Shown here one piece after another: positions 1-5,502 of a DNA stretch of 5,502 nt. The first letter of the stretch is position 1. Each line of letters opens with the position of its first letter. This stretch comes from Pseudomonadota bacterium (GTDB lineage Bacteria; Pseudomonadota; Alphaproteobacteria; Azospirillales; Azospirillaceae), in assembly GCA_023416455.1 (NCBI GenBank), contig JAEZHQ010000453.1, positions 1 through 5,502 on the forward strand, written 5' to 3'. Below the pieces are notes generated by a model, which saw nothing but the letters and a program-made list of their open reading frames with translations, made no database searches and had not been told where the DNA came from. Position numbers and translations under genes: made by a program.

Positions 1-1667
1 GGTGCCGCGTCCTCCAGGTCGGCGTCCTTGAGACGGCTCGGCCGCAGCTCGCCCAGCTGGTCGAGGACCGGATGGGCGGTGGCGGCGAGATGGGCGTTGA
101 TCCGCCGCAGATCGCGCAGGATGTCGATATGGAGCGCGCTGGTCTCGATGCTCTCCGTCTTGCCCGCGCGCAGCCGCGCGAAATGCGCCTCGGTCGCCCG
201 CGTCTCCAGGTCGCGGATGACCTCCTTCTCCCTGATGAGCGCCCGCGCCGCCCGCAGGTCGCCCGACACGAAGGCCGCGGCGGCGAGGCGCTGGGTGGCC
301 AGCAGGCGCTCCAGGATGCCGGTGATCTCGGCCGCCCCCTCGCCGGAAAAGCGCAGCCGGCGCTTGATCTTCTTCGAGGCCGCCTCCATCAGGTTGCGGT
401 CGATGATGTCGCCGACATGCTCCAGGTTGATCACCAGCGTGAGCACGTCGGAGACGCGCCGGGAGTCCCGCTCGTCCAGATCCTCCTGGCTGATCCGGGT
501 CAGGTAGCGCTTGATGGCGTCCTGGAGCCGGTCCAGCATGTCGTCCATGCGCCGGATCTCCTGGACGAGCTTGCGGTCGTCCGTGCGGAACACGTCGAGC
601 GCCCCGCGCAGCATGGCTTCCACCGTGTCGAGCATGCGCAACGCCTCGCGGGCGGCGTTGGCGATGGCCACATGCGGCACGCGCAGCGCCGCCGGGTCGA
701 GATACTGCGGAGCCGCCGGGTCGGCCACCGTCACCTGTTCGGGGAACAGCCGGGTCAGCCCGCGCGCCAGCAGCGGCAGCGGCCCGATGAACAGCACCGC
801 CAGGGCCAGGTTGAAGGCGGTGTGGGCGTTGGCGGCGAGGCGGCCGGCGTCCGGCGAGAGGCTCTGGAGGGCGGCCGTCGCCGGCCCCAGCAGGGCCGCG
901 ACCAGGATGCAGCCGACCAGCCGGTTGAACAGGTTGCCGACCGGCAGGCGCCGCGTCGCCGGGTTGCCGCCCGGCCCCTCGACGATGGGGTTGATGGCGC
1001 TGCCCAGGTTCGCCCCGGCCACCATGGCGACGGCGGCCTCGGGGGCGACCACCTGCCCGCCCGCCAACGACGCGATCAGCAGCACCACGGCGACGCTGGA
1101 ATGGGCGGCCCAGGTCAGCGCCGCCGCCAGCAGCATGGCGATGACGGGATCGGCGGTGAGCGCCCCCAGCAGGTCGCGCAGGGCCGGCGCCCGCTCCGCC
1201 CCCTCCATGGTGACCAGCAGCAGATGCAGGGCGAGCAGCATCAGCCCGAGGCCGATGGCCGCGCGCCCCAGGTCGCGGGTCCGGGTTCGGCCGCCGCGGC
1301 GGAAGGCTATGAAGCCGCCCAGCAGGAAGAGGGGGGCGATGCGGGCCACGTCGAAGGCCAGGAGCTGGACGATGAGCGTGGTGCCGATGTTGGCGCCGAG
1401 CATGACGGCCAGCGCCGGCATCAGGGCCAGCGCGCCGGTCGCGGTGAAGCCGGCCACCATCAGCCCGGTGGCCGTGCTGCTCTGCAAGAGGGTGGTCACC
1501 CCGATCCCCGCCAGCAGCGCGGTCCAGCGGTTGCGCAGCCCGGCGCTGAGGATGCTCCGCAGGTCGGCGCCGAAGGCGCGGGTCAGGCCGGTCTGGACCA
1601 TGTGCAGCCCCCACAGGAGCAGCACCACGTTCCCGGTCAATTCGATCAGCACCCATGTCGCCTGCAT
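1..1667 (-). CDS. Na/Pi cotransporter family protein with C-terminal PhoU-like domain (partial, C-terminus off the left edge)
   Basis: This is an inner-membrane sodium-dependent phosphate transporter of the NptA/YjbB type (Na/Pi cotransporter II-related). Translating the minus strand from ATG at 1667 gives 555 open codons to the window edge with no stop. The family's two inverted repeats are visible: QSSTATG at residues 62-68 followed by GANIGTT at 91-97, and HSSVAVV at about 189-195 followed by GANLGSAINP at 218-227. About eight hydrophobic segments fill residues 5-302. The hydrophilic, helical remainder (about 335-540) looks like the PhoU-like regulatory tail, with a conserved-looking stretch LVINLEHVGDIIDRN near 411-425. 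In the second repeat the usual Q of QSS is H, which I recall as common in this subfamily. The start is supported by GGAGG eight bases upstream. Known members are about 540-600 aa, so little should be missing. Substrate and direction of transport are inferred from family; YjbB-type members can export phosphate. Confidence 0.93.
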   Translation of the reverse strand, partial: MQATWVLIELTGNVVLLLWGLHMVQTGLTRAFGADLRSILSAGLRNRWTALLAGIGVTTLLQSSTATGLMVAGFTATGALALMPALAVMLGANIGTTLIVQLLAFDVARIAPLFLLGGFIAFRRGGRTRTRDLGRAAIGLGLMLLALHLLLVTMEGAERAPALRDLLGALTADPVIAMLLAAALTWAAHSSVAVVLLIASLAGGQVVAPEAAVAMVAGANLGSAINPIVEGPGGNPATRRLPVGNLFNRLVGCILVAALLGPATAALQSLSPDAGRLAANAHTAFNLALAVLFIGPLPLLARGLTRLFPEQVTVADPAAPQYLDPAALRVPHVAIANAAREALRMLDTVEAMLRGALDVFRTDDRKLVQEIRRMDDMLDRLQDAIKRYLTRISQEDLDERDSRRVSDVLTLVINLEHVGDIIDRNLMEAASKKIKRRLRFSGEGAAEITGILERLLATQRLAAAAFVSGDLRAARALIREKEVIRDLETRATEAHFARLRAGKTESIETSALHIDILRDLRRINAHLAATAHPVLDQLGELRPSRLKDADLEDAA

Positions 1668-1675
1668 GCCGTCCG

Positions 1676-1680
1676 CCTCC
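1676..1680 (-). promoter_or_regulatory. Shine-Dalgarno site of the Na/Pi cotransporter
   Basis: The minus strand reads GGAGG here, eight bases before the ATG at 1667. It is a strong ribosome binding site and decides the start codon. It lies only three bases after the perfect palindrome at 1684-1701, so folding of that palindrome in the mRNA could influence its accessibility (inference). Confidence 0.8.
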
Positions 1681-1683
1681 CGG

Positions 1684-1701
1684 CTCCGGCCGCGGCCGGA
1701 G
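1684..1701. repeat. Perfect 18-bp palindrome in the leader of the Na/Pi cotransporter gene
   Basis: The sequence CTCCGGCCGCGGCCGGAG equals its own reverse complement, and the symmetry stops at both ends. It lies between the predicted promoter (1725-1754) and the Shine-Dalgarno site (1676-1680) of the minus-strand transporter gene, so it should be transcribed as part of a leader of about 50 bases. It could be a two-fold symmetric protein binding site or a hairpin next to the ribosome binding site. Such palindromes also arise by chance in DNA this rich in G and C, so only the symmetry is certain. Confidence 0.6.
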
Positions 1702-1724
1702 GATCATGGACATGTGACGGTTTT

Positions 1725-1754
1725 ATTAAACCGGGCGCGGCACCGGAACGTCAA
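1725..1754 (-). promoter_or_regulatory. Predicted sigma70-type promoter for the Na/Pi cotransporter
   Basis: On the minus strand TTGACG (1754-1749, five of six matches to TTGACA) is separated by 18 bases from TTTAAT (1730-1725, five of six matches to TATAAT). The -10 lies in an AT-rich island, conspicuous in this GC-rich region. The island is itself an imperfect inverted repeat (CGGTTT at 1718-1723, AAACCG at 1728-1733). Transcription would start near 1718, giving a leader of about 50 bases before the ATG at 1667. I see no convincing Pho box next to it. Confidence 0.5.
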
Positions 1755-1921
1755 CCGTCGCATCCGCTCCGGCAACTTGCGGTGAGGGTCCTCCGCCCCC
1801 CTGTCCAACACCGTCCCGCATCCCCACTCTCCATGCTGGGCGGGTATAGTCGGGGAGGCCCGCAAGGCGCCCTCCCCCTCGCGACACCGCCCCACCGCAA
1901 GAAGAGGTTCGAGCAACGTTC

Positions 1922-4585
1922 ATGGACAAAGGCACGCCCAAGGCCATCCGCCTTCAGGATTACCGTCCGCCCGCGCATCTGGTCGACACGGTCGATCTGT
2001 GGTTCGACCTGGGCGAGGAGGTCACCACCGTGCGCGCGGTGCTCGGCCTGCGCCGCAACCCGGCGCGCCCCGACGCCGCGTCGCAGCCGCTGACGCTGGA
2101 CGGGCAGAGGCTCGACCTCCGATCGGTGGCGCTGGACGGCCGGCCGCTGGGCGCCGCGGACTACACGCTCACCCCCGACCACCTGACCATCCCCGGCGTG
2201 CCCGAGCGCTTCACGCTGGAAACGGTGGTGGCCATCAGGCCGCGGGAGAACACCGCGCTGGAAGGGCTCTACACCTCCTCGGGCAACGTCTGCACCCAAT
2301 GCGAGGCGGAAGGCTTCCGCAAGATCACCTACTTCCTCGACCGGCCCGACGTGATGGCGCGCTACACCACCACCATCACCGCGGACCGGACGCGCTTCCC
2401 GGTGCTGCTGTCCAACGGCAACCTCGTGGCCTCTGGCGACACGGCGGAGGGCGACGGTCGCCACTGGGCGCGCTGGGAGGATCCCTTCCCCAAGCCCTGC
2501 TACCTCTTCGCGCTGGTCGCCGGCGACCTGCGCGCGGTCGAGGACCGCTTCCGCACCGCATCGGGCCGCGAGGTGGCGCTGCGCATCTACGTCGAGCCGG
2601 GCAACGAGGGCAAGGTCGACCACGCCATGCGCTCGCTGATCCGGGCGATGCGCTGGGACGAGGAGGTCTACGGCCTGGAATACGACCTGGACGTCTTCAA
2701 CATCGTCGCCGTCAGCGACTTCAACATGGGGGCGATGGAGAACAAATCGCTCAACGTCTTCAACACCAAATACATCCTGGCCAAGCCGGAAACCGCCACC
2801 GACCAGGATTTCCTGGGCATCGAGGCGGTGGTGGCGCACGAGTATTTCCACAACTGGACCGGCAACCGGGTGACCTGCCGCGACTGGTTCCAGCTGTCGC
2901 TGAAGGAGGGGCTGACGGTCTTCCGCGACCAGGAATTCTCGTCGGACATGAACTCCCGCGCGGTCAAGCGCATCGCCGACGTGCAGCGCCTGCGCACCGT
3001 CCAGTTCCCCGAGGACTCCGGCGCCATGGCGCACCCCGTGCGCCCGGACAGCTACGTGGAGATCAACAACTTCTACACCCCCACCGTCTACGACAAGGGG
3101 GCCGAGGTCATCCGCATGATTCACACCCTGCTGGGGCCGCAGGGCTTCCGCCGGGGCATGGATCTCTATTTCCGGCGCCACGACGGCCAGGCGGTGACCT
3201 GCGACGACTTCGTGGCCGCCATGGCCGACGCCACCGGCACCGACCTCACGCAGTTCACGCTGTGGTACCGGCAGGCCGGGACGCCGGAGCTGGAGGTGTC
3301 CGGGAGCCATGACGCGGATGCCGCGACCTACCGGCTGGCCGTGCGCCAGACCGTGCCGCCGACACCGGGCCAGCCCGACAAGGCGCCGATGCACATCCCC
3401 CTCGTCCTCGGCCTGCTCGGCCCCGACGGGGCCGATTTGCCGCTGCGCCTGAAGGGCGAGGCGGCGGCCGGCGGCACCAGCCGCACCCTGCACGTCACCG
3501 CCGCCGAGCAGGTCTTCGAGTTCGTGGACGTCCCGGTGCGCCCGGTGCCGTCGCTTCTGCGCGGCTTCTCCGCCCCGGTGACGCTGAAGGCCGACCTGCC
3601 GGACGCCGACCTGACCTTCCTCATGGCCCACGACAGCGACGCCTTCAACCGCTGGGAGGCCGGCCAGACGCTGGCCACCCGCCTGCTGCTGGCCCTGGTC
3701 GCCGACCACCAGGCGGGCCGTCCGCCGTCCCTGCCGGACGGCTTCGTGGAGGCCGTCGGGGCGGTGCTGCGCGACGCCGACCGCGACCCGGCCTTCGCCG
3801 CCCAGGCTCTGGCCCTGCCCACCGAGACCTACCTCGGCACGCGGATGGCGGTGATCGACCCCGACGCCATCCACGCCGCCCGCGAGTTCGCCCGGCGCAC
3901 GCTGGCCCGGGCGCTGCGCCCGCACTGGCTCGCCGCCTACCGCCGCAACGCCGGCAACACGCCCTTCTCGGTGGACGCCGGGGCCATCGGCCGGCGGGCG
4001 CTGAAGAACCTCAGCCTCGCCTACCTCATGGCGCTGGAGGACGAGGAGGCGCTGGGCCTCTGCCTCGGCCAGTTCCACGGCGCCCAGGCCATGACCGACG
4101 TCATCGCCGCCCTCCAGCTCCTCGGCAGCGCCGGGGCGGCGGAGCGCGAGGAGGCGCTGGCCGGCTTCTACGAGCGCTGGAAGGGCGAACCGCTGGTCGT
4201 GGACAAGTGGTTCGCCGTGCAGGCGGCCTCGACGCGGCCCGACACGCTGGCCCGCGTCGAGGCCCTGCTCGACCATCCGGCCTTCGAAATCCGCAACCCC
4301 AACAAGGTCTATGCCCTGATCGGCGGCTTTGCCGGGGGCAACCCCGTGCGCTTCCACGAGGCCGGCGGGACCGGCTACCGGTTCCTGGCCGACCAGGTGC
4401 TGCGCCTCGACCCCCTGAACCCGCAGGTGGCGGCGCGGCTCATGGGTCCCTTCTCGCGGCTGCGCCGCTACGACGCCGGCCGCCGCGCGCTGATGCGGGC
4501 CGAACTGGAGCGCATCGCCGCCACCCCCGGCCTGTCGCCCGACGTGTTCGAGGTGGCGAGCAAGAGCCTGGAGCGGATCGCGTAA
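1922..4585 (+). CDS. pepN: Aminopeptidase N (M1 family zinc metallopeptidase)
   Basis: This is a cytoplasmic zinc enzyme that removes N-terminal residues from peptides during late protein turnover. The 887 aa run close to the 870 aa of E. coli PepN and align with it in outline from end to end. The order is: an N-terminal beta domain (about 1-200) with CTQCEAEGF near residue 126; a thermolysin-like catalytic domain (about 230-450); an Ig-like domain (about 455-555); and a C-terminal helical-repeat domain to the end. Active-site residues are intact: GAMEN at 270-274 for N-terminus recognition, the zinc motif HEYFH at 306-310 (H306, E307, H310), third zinc ligand E329 in LKEGLT, and the transition-state tyrosine Y390 in TVYDKGAE. 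ATG 1922 matches the E. coli start in outline. The ribosome site is weak (AGAGG at 1903-1907, 14 bases away, and GAG at 1911-1913). The gene is divergent from the transporter and convergent with the cytochrome gene. No frameshift or missing domain is seen. Confidence 0.98.
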   Translation: MDKGTPKAIRLQDYRPPAHLVDTVDLWFDLGEEVTTVRAVLGLRRNPARPDAASQPLTLDGQRLDLRSVALDGRPLGAADYTLTPDHLTIPGVPERFTLETVVAIRPRENTALEGLYTSSGNVCTQCEAEGFRKITYFLDRPDVMARYTTTITADRTRFPVLLSNGNLVASGDTAEGDGRHWARWEDPFPKPCYLFALVAGDLRAVEDRFRTASGREVALRIYVEPGNEGKVDHAMRSLIRAMRWDEEVYGLEYDLDVFNIVAVSDFNMGAMENKSLNVFNTKYILAKPETATDQDFLGIEAVVAHEYFHNWTGNRVTCRDWFQLSLKEGLTVFRDQEFSSDMNSRAVKRIADVQRLRTVQFPEDSGAMAHPVRPDSYVEINNFYTPTVYDKGAEVIRMIHTLLGPQGFRRGMDLYFRRHDGQAVTCDDFVAAMADATGTDLTQFTLWYRQAGTPELEVSGSHDADAATYRLAVRQTVPPTPGQPDKAPMHIPLVLGLLGPDGADLPLRLKGEAAAGGTSRTLHVTAAEQVFEFVDVPVRPVPSLLRGFSAPVTLKADLPDADLTFLMAHDSDAFNRWEAGQTLATRLLLALVADHQAGRPPSLPDGFVEAVGAVLRDADRDPAFAAQALALPTETYLGTRMAVIDPDAIHAAREFARRTLARALRPHWLAAYRRNAGNTPFSVDAGAIGRRALKNLSLAYLMALEDEEALGLCLGQFHGAQAMTDVIAALQLLGSAGAAEREEALAGFYERWKGEPLVVDKWFAVQAASTRPDTLARVEALLDHPAFEIRNPNKVYALIGGFAGGNPVRFHEAGGTGYRFLADQVLRLDPLNPQVAARLMGPFSRLRRYDAGRRALMRAELERIAATPGLSPDVFEVASKSLERIA

Positions 4586-4617
4586 AACCGGAATCGGTTT
4601 GAAGCATGAATCCGCTC
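4571..4617. repeat. Nested inverted repeats spanning the pepN stop codon
   Basis: An outer perfect 8-bp pair, GAGCGGAT (4571-4578) and ATCCGCTC (4610-4617), encloses an inner 6-bp pair, AAACCG (4585-4590) and CGGTTT (4595-4600), with a GAAT loop. The outer left arm lies in the last pepN codons and the stop codon TAA (4583-4585) touches the inner stem. The transcript could fold here, but there is no T-run, so it is not a standard terminator. It may be the left part of the AT-richer repeat element that continues to 4686. Confidence 0.45.
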
Positions 4618-4632
4618 GCAGAACAAAGGCAT

Positions 4633-4686
4633 AGAGTTTCGCGCGTTTCAGTTTAAACGCACGAAACTCTAAACGCACGAAACTCT
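4633..4686. repeat. Long hairpin with its right arm duplicated in tandem
   Basis: The left arm AGAGTTTCGCGCGTTT (4633-4648) and right arm AAACGCACGAAACTCT (4655-4670) are reverse complements over 16 bases with one mismatch, separated by CAGTTT. The right arm is then repeated exactly and without a gap at 4671-4686, so the left arm could pair with either copy. A PmeI-type 8-bp palindrome GTTTAAAC sits at 4651-4658. By hand count, 4591-4680 is about 47% GC, far below the flanking genes. No T-run follows on either side. It resembles the short dispersed intergenic palindromic elements known in alphaproteobacteria, but I cannot confirm copies elsewhere. Confidence 0.75.
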
Positions 4687-4689
4687 GGA

Positions 4690-4732
4690 GGCGGCGGGCT
4701 GAGGGCGACGGCGACGGGCCACGCCCGCCGCC
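4690..4732. repeat. GC-rich inverted repeat in the convergent spacer
   Basis: GGCGGCGGGC (4690-4699) and GCCCGCCGCC (4723-4732) are perfect 10-bp reverse complements around a 23-base loop. It lies between the repeat at 4633-4686 and the terminator at 4742-4771. No T-run follows on the plus strand. Given the composition, chance is a real possibility, although the stem could add to RNA 3'-end stability. Confidence 0.4.
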
Positions 4733-4741
4733 GGAAACAGA

Positions 4742-4776
4742 ACCGGGCCGGAGGTCACCCCCCGGCCCGGTCTTTC
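4742..4776. terminator. Bidirectional intrinsic terminator between pepN and the cytochrome c gene
   Basis: ACCGGGCCGG (4742-4751) and CCGGCCCGGT (4762-4771) form a perfect 10-bp stem around a 10-base loop. On the plus strand the stem runs into TCTTTCT (4771-4777), suiting pepN, which ended about 157 bases earlier. On the minus strand it runs into TTCTGTTTCC (from 4742 leftwards), suiting the cytochrome gene, which stops at 4807. Both T-tracts are interrupted. The position between two convergent genes fits a shared terminator. Confidence 0.7.
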
Positions 4777-4781
4777 TGGAA

Positions 4782-4803
4782 CGGCGCGACCGGCGTCGCG
4801 CCG
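4782..4803 (-). terminator. Hairpin directly after the cytochrome c stop codon
   Basis: CGGCGCGAC (4782-4790) and GTCGCGCCG (4795-4803) pair over nine bases with a CGGC tetraloop. On the minus strand it starts three bases after the TGA of the cytochrome gene and is followed only by TTCC, so it is weak as a terminator on its own. It may protect the mRNA 3' end or act together with the stronger terminator at 4742-4776. Confidence 0.4.
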
Positions 4804-4806
4804 GGA

Positions 4807-5187
4807 TCACTTCTGCTCTTGCAGGAAGGCGATCAGGTTATCGACCTTGTCGGGGTCCTTGATGCCGGCGAAAGCCATGGTGCCGCCCGGAACCACTTCC
4901 TTGGGCGCGGTGATGTAGGCCTTCAGGTTCTCCGGGGTCCAGGTCAGGCCGCCGGCCGCCTTCTCCTGCATCGGCTTGGAGTACTTGAAGCCCTGGACCT
5001 GGGCGGCCGGGCTGCCGACGACGTTGAACAGGGACGGGCCGACCTTGTTCTTGCCCTGCTCGGTGGTGTGGCAGGCCATGCACTGCTTGAACACGTCCTT
5101 CCCGGCGGCGGCGTCGGCGGCCAGCGCGGTGCCTGCGCCCATGATCATGCCGACCGTCAGAGCGGCGCCCAGGAGCTGTTTCTTCAT
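4807..5187 (-). CDS. Periplasmic class I cytochrome c (cytochrome c2/c550 type)
   Basis: This is a small soluble c-type cytochrome that carries electrons in the periplasm, probably between the bc1 complex and oxidases or other acceptors (partner inferred). The 126-aa precursor starts MKKQLLGAAL and has a typical Sec signal peptide with likely cleavage after ALA at residue 23, leaving a mature protein of about 103 aa, close to mitochondrial cytochrome c in size. The heme site CMACH is at 36-40 (C36, C39, axial H40). The second ligand is M104 in GGTMAFAG, where the usual lysine before Met is threonine. Other class I hallmarks are GPSLFNVVG (50-58), GFKYS (66-70) and LTWTPENLKAY (81-91). The start at 5187 is preferred because AAGGA precedes it by nine bases and the signal peptide begins there; the frame stays open upstream to 5292, but that start would bury the leader. 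The gene is monocistronic or loosely linked to the gene ending at 5314. Confidence 0.95.
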   Translation of the reverse strand: MKKQLLGAALTVGMIMGAGTALAADAAAGKDVFKQCMACHTTEQGKNKVGPSLFNVVGSPAAQVQGFKYSKPMQEKAAGGLTWTPENLKAYITAPKEVVPGGTMAFAGIKDPDKVDNLIAFLQEQK

Positions 5188-5196
5188 TGTTTGGCT

Positions 5197-5201
5197 TCCT
5201 T
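5197..5201 (-). promoter_or_regulatory. Shine-Dalgarno site of the cytochrome c gene
   Basis: The minus strand reads AAGGA here, inside GGAAGGAAG, nine bases before the ATG at 5187. It favours the 126-aa precursor over the longer open frame that starts at 5292. Confidence 0.75.
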
Positions 5202-5242
5202 CCGGATGAAGCCGGCGCAAGCGGCCGGCGAGATCGTGCGGC

Positions 5243-5270
5243 AGCATACACATTCCAGGAGCAAGGCCAA
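5243..5270 (-). promoter_or_regulatory. Weak candidate promoter for the cytochrome c gene
   Basis: On the minus strand TTGGCC (5270-5265) and TATGCT (5248-5243) are separated by 16 bases. Each hexamer matches the sigma70 consensus only in part. A start near 5236 would give a leader of about 50 bases. No better pair was found in the 126 bases between this gene and the one ending at 5314, but co-transcription from upstream is equally possible. Confidence 0.3.
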
Positions 5271-5313
5271 CCCCCCAACATGTCGCTGCCACGGACTCAA
5301 CGGCGCGGAGGGG

Positions 5314-5502
5314 TTATTTCATCCATGCCAGAAGGAGGGCCAGGAGGGCGAGGGCGATCAACGCCCCCCAGGGCACATAGAGGCCGCTGCCGCCGCGCAC
5401 CGCGGGCAGGGGAAGCGGGATCTCCGGGGGCGCGTCGGCAGGCGCCGGGCGCGGCGGTGCCGCCGCCGGCGCCTCCGCCACGGCCGCGGCACCGGCCGGC
5501 CC
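5314..5502 (-). CDS. C-terminal part of an unidentified Pro/Ala-rich protein with a terminal membrane helix (5' end off the right edge)
   Basis: I do not recognise the family. The minus strand is open from the window edge to TAA at 5316-5314, giving 62 residues. Residues 1-35 are a low-complexity linker of alanine and proline (for example APAAAPPRPAPADAPPEIP). After RGGSGLYVPWG follows one strongly hydrophobic helix, ALIALALLALLLAW, and the protein ends in MK. This is the shape of a protein with a soluble N-terminal domain tethered by a flexible linker to a single C-terminal helix in the inner membrane. The helix-like tail and clean stop argue that the frame is real, but the linker composition alone would not. 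The cytochrome c gene follows 126 bases later on the same strand with no clear terminator between them, so a functional link is possible but unproven. Confidence 0.6.
   Translation of the reverse strand, partial: GPAGAAAVAEAPAAAPPRPAPADAPPEIPLPLPAVRGGSGLYVPWGALIALALLALLLAWMK

Noticed and set aside
1702..1724. A Pho box near the phosphate transporter promoter
   Set aside because: The minus strand contains GTCAC and GTCC fragments, but not two properly spaced TGTCA-like direct repeats, and they lie downstream of the predicted -10.
1845..1850. TATAGT as a -10 element for pepN
   Set aside because: It matches the consensus well and lies about 70 bases before the start, but no acceptable -35 is found at 16-18 bases upstream (CCCCAC at the expected place), so I do not call a promoter.
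72..2093. A 673-codon open frame on the plus strand, and shorter ones at 28-507 and 511-1785
   Set aside because: They lie opposite the Na/Pi cotransporter, whose minus-strand translation shows both family repeats. The plus-strand products are repetitive Q/R/G- or S/R/A-rich sequences with no domain.
4633..4686. A CRISPR array or toxin-antitoxin-linked repeat
   Set aside because: There are only two direct copies, with no spacer between them, and no cas or toxin gene is nearby.
1751..4810. A 1019-codon open frame on the minus strand opposite pepN
   Set aside because: It is antisense to the whole of a clearly real pepN. Its product is a low-complexity mix of H, R, G, A, V and Q with no recognisable domain, as expected for the shadow of a GC-rich gene with biased third positions.
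5209..5232. GCCGGC repeats in the cytochrome c leader as a riboswitch or operator
   Set aside because: Two copies of a self-complementary six-base word seven bases apart are common in DNA of this composition, and no known riboswitch pattern is seen.
4807..5292. A 161-aa version of the cytochrome c starting at 5292
   Set aside because: The extra 35 residues would place the signal peptide inside the protein. The start at 5187 has a good ribosome site and begins MKKQLL, a normal Sec leader.

Overview
The window is GC-rich DNA (roughly 70% by eye) from a probable alphaproteobacterium. The gene content fits a Rhodospirillales/Azospirillum-like organism: a short class I cytochrome c with a Sec leader, a PhoU-tailed Na+/phosphate cotransporter and a PepN of the E. 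coli type. This assignment is inferred from gene content and composition, not from a database search. All genes belong to ordinary chromosomal families, and I see no transposase, phage, CRISPR or defence genes.

Layout. (1) 1-1667, minus strand: a Na/Pi cotransporter with a cytoplasmic PhoU-like tail, cut by the left edge just short of its C terminus. (2) 1668-1921: a divergent intergenic region of 254 bases. It carries a good sigma70-type promoter and a perfect 18-bp palindrome on the transporter side, and no convincing promoter on the pepN side. (3) 1922-4585, plus strand: complete pepN, aminopeptidase N (887 aa), with every catalytic motif intact. (4) 4586-4806: a convergent intergenic region packed with inverted repeats. 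Its first part is much AT-richer than its surroundings and holds a long hairpin whose right arm is exactly duplicated in tandem. Its second part holds a strong bidirectional terminator. (5) 4807-5187, minus strand: a complete periplasmic cytochrome c (126 aa with signal peptide). (6) 5188-5313: spacer with the cytochrome c ribosome binding site and a weak candidate promoter. (7) 5314-5502, minus strand: the last 62 codons of an unidentified Pro/Ala-rich protein ending in one membrane helix.

The genes do not form an obvious pathway. The transporter and pepN are divergent, pepN and the cytochrome gene are convergent, and the cytochrome gene lies 126 bases downstream of the truncated gene on the same strand. 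The features most worth a second look are non-coding: the hairpin with a duplicated arm behind pepN, and the palindrome in the transporter leader. I found no evidence of a new multi-gene system.
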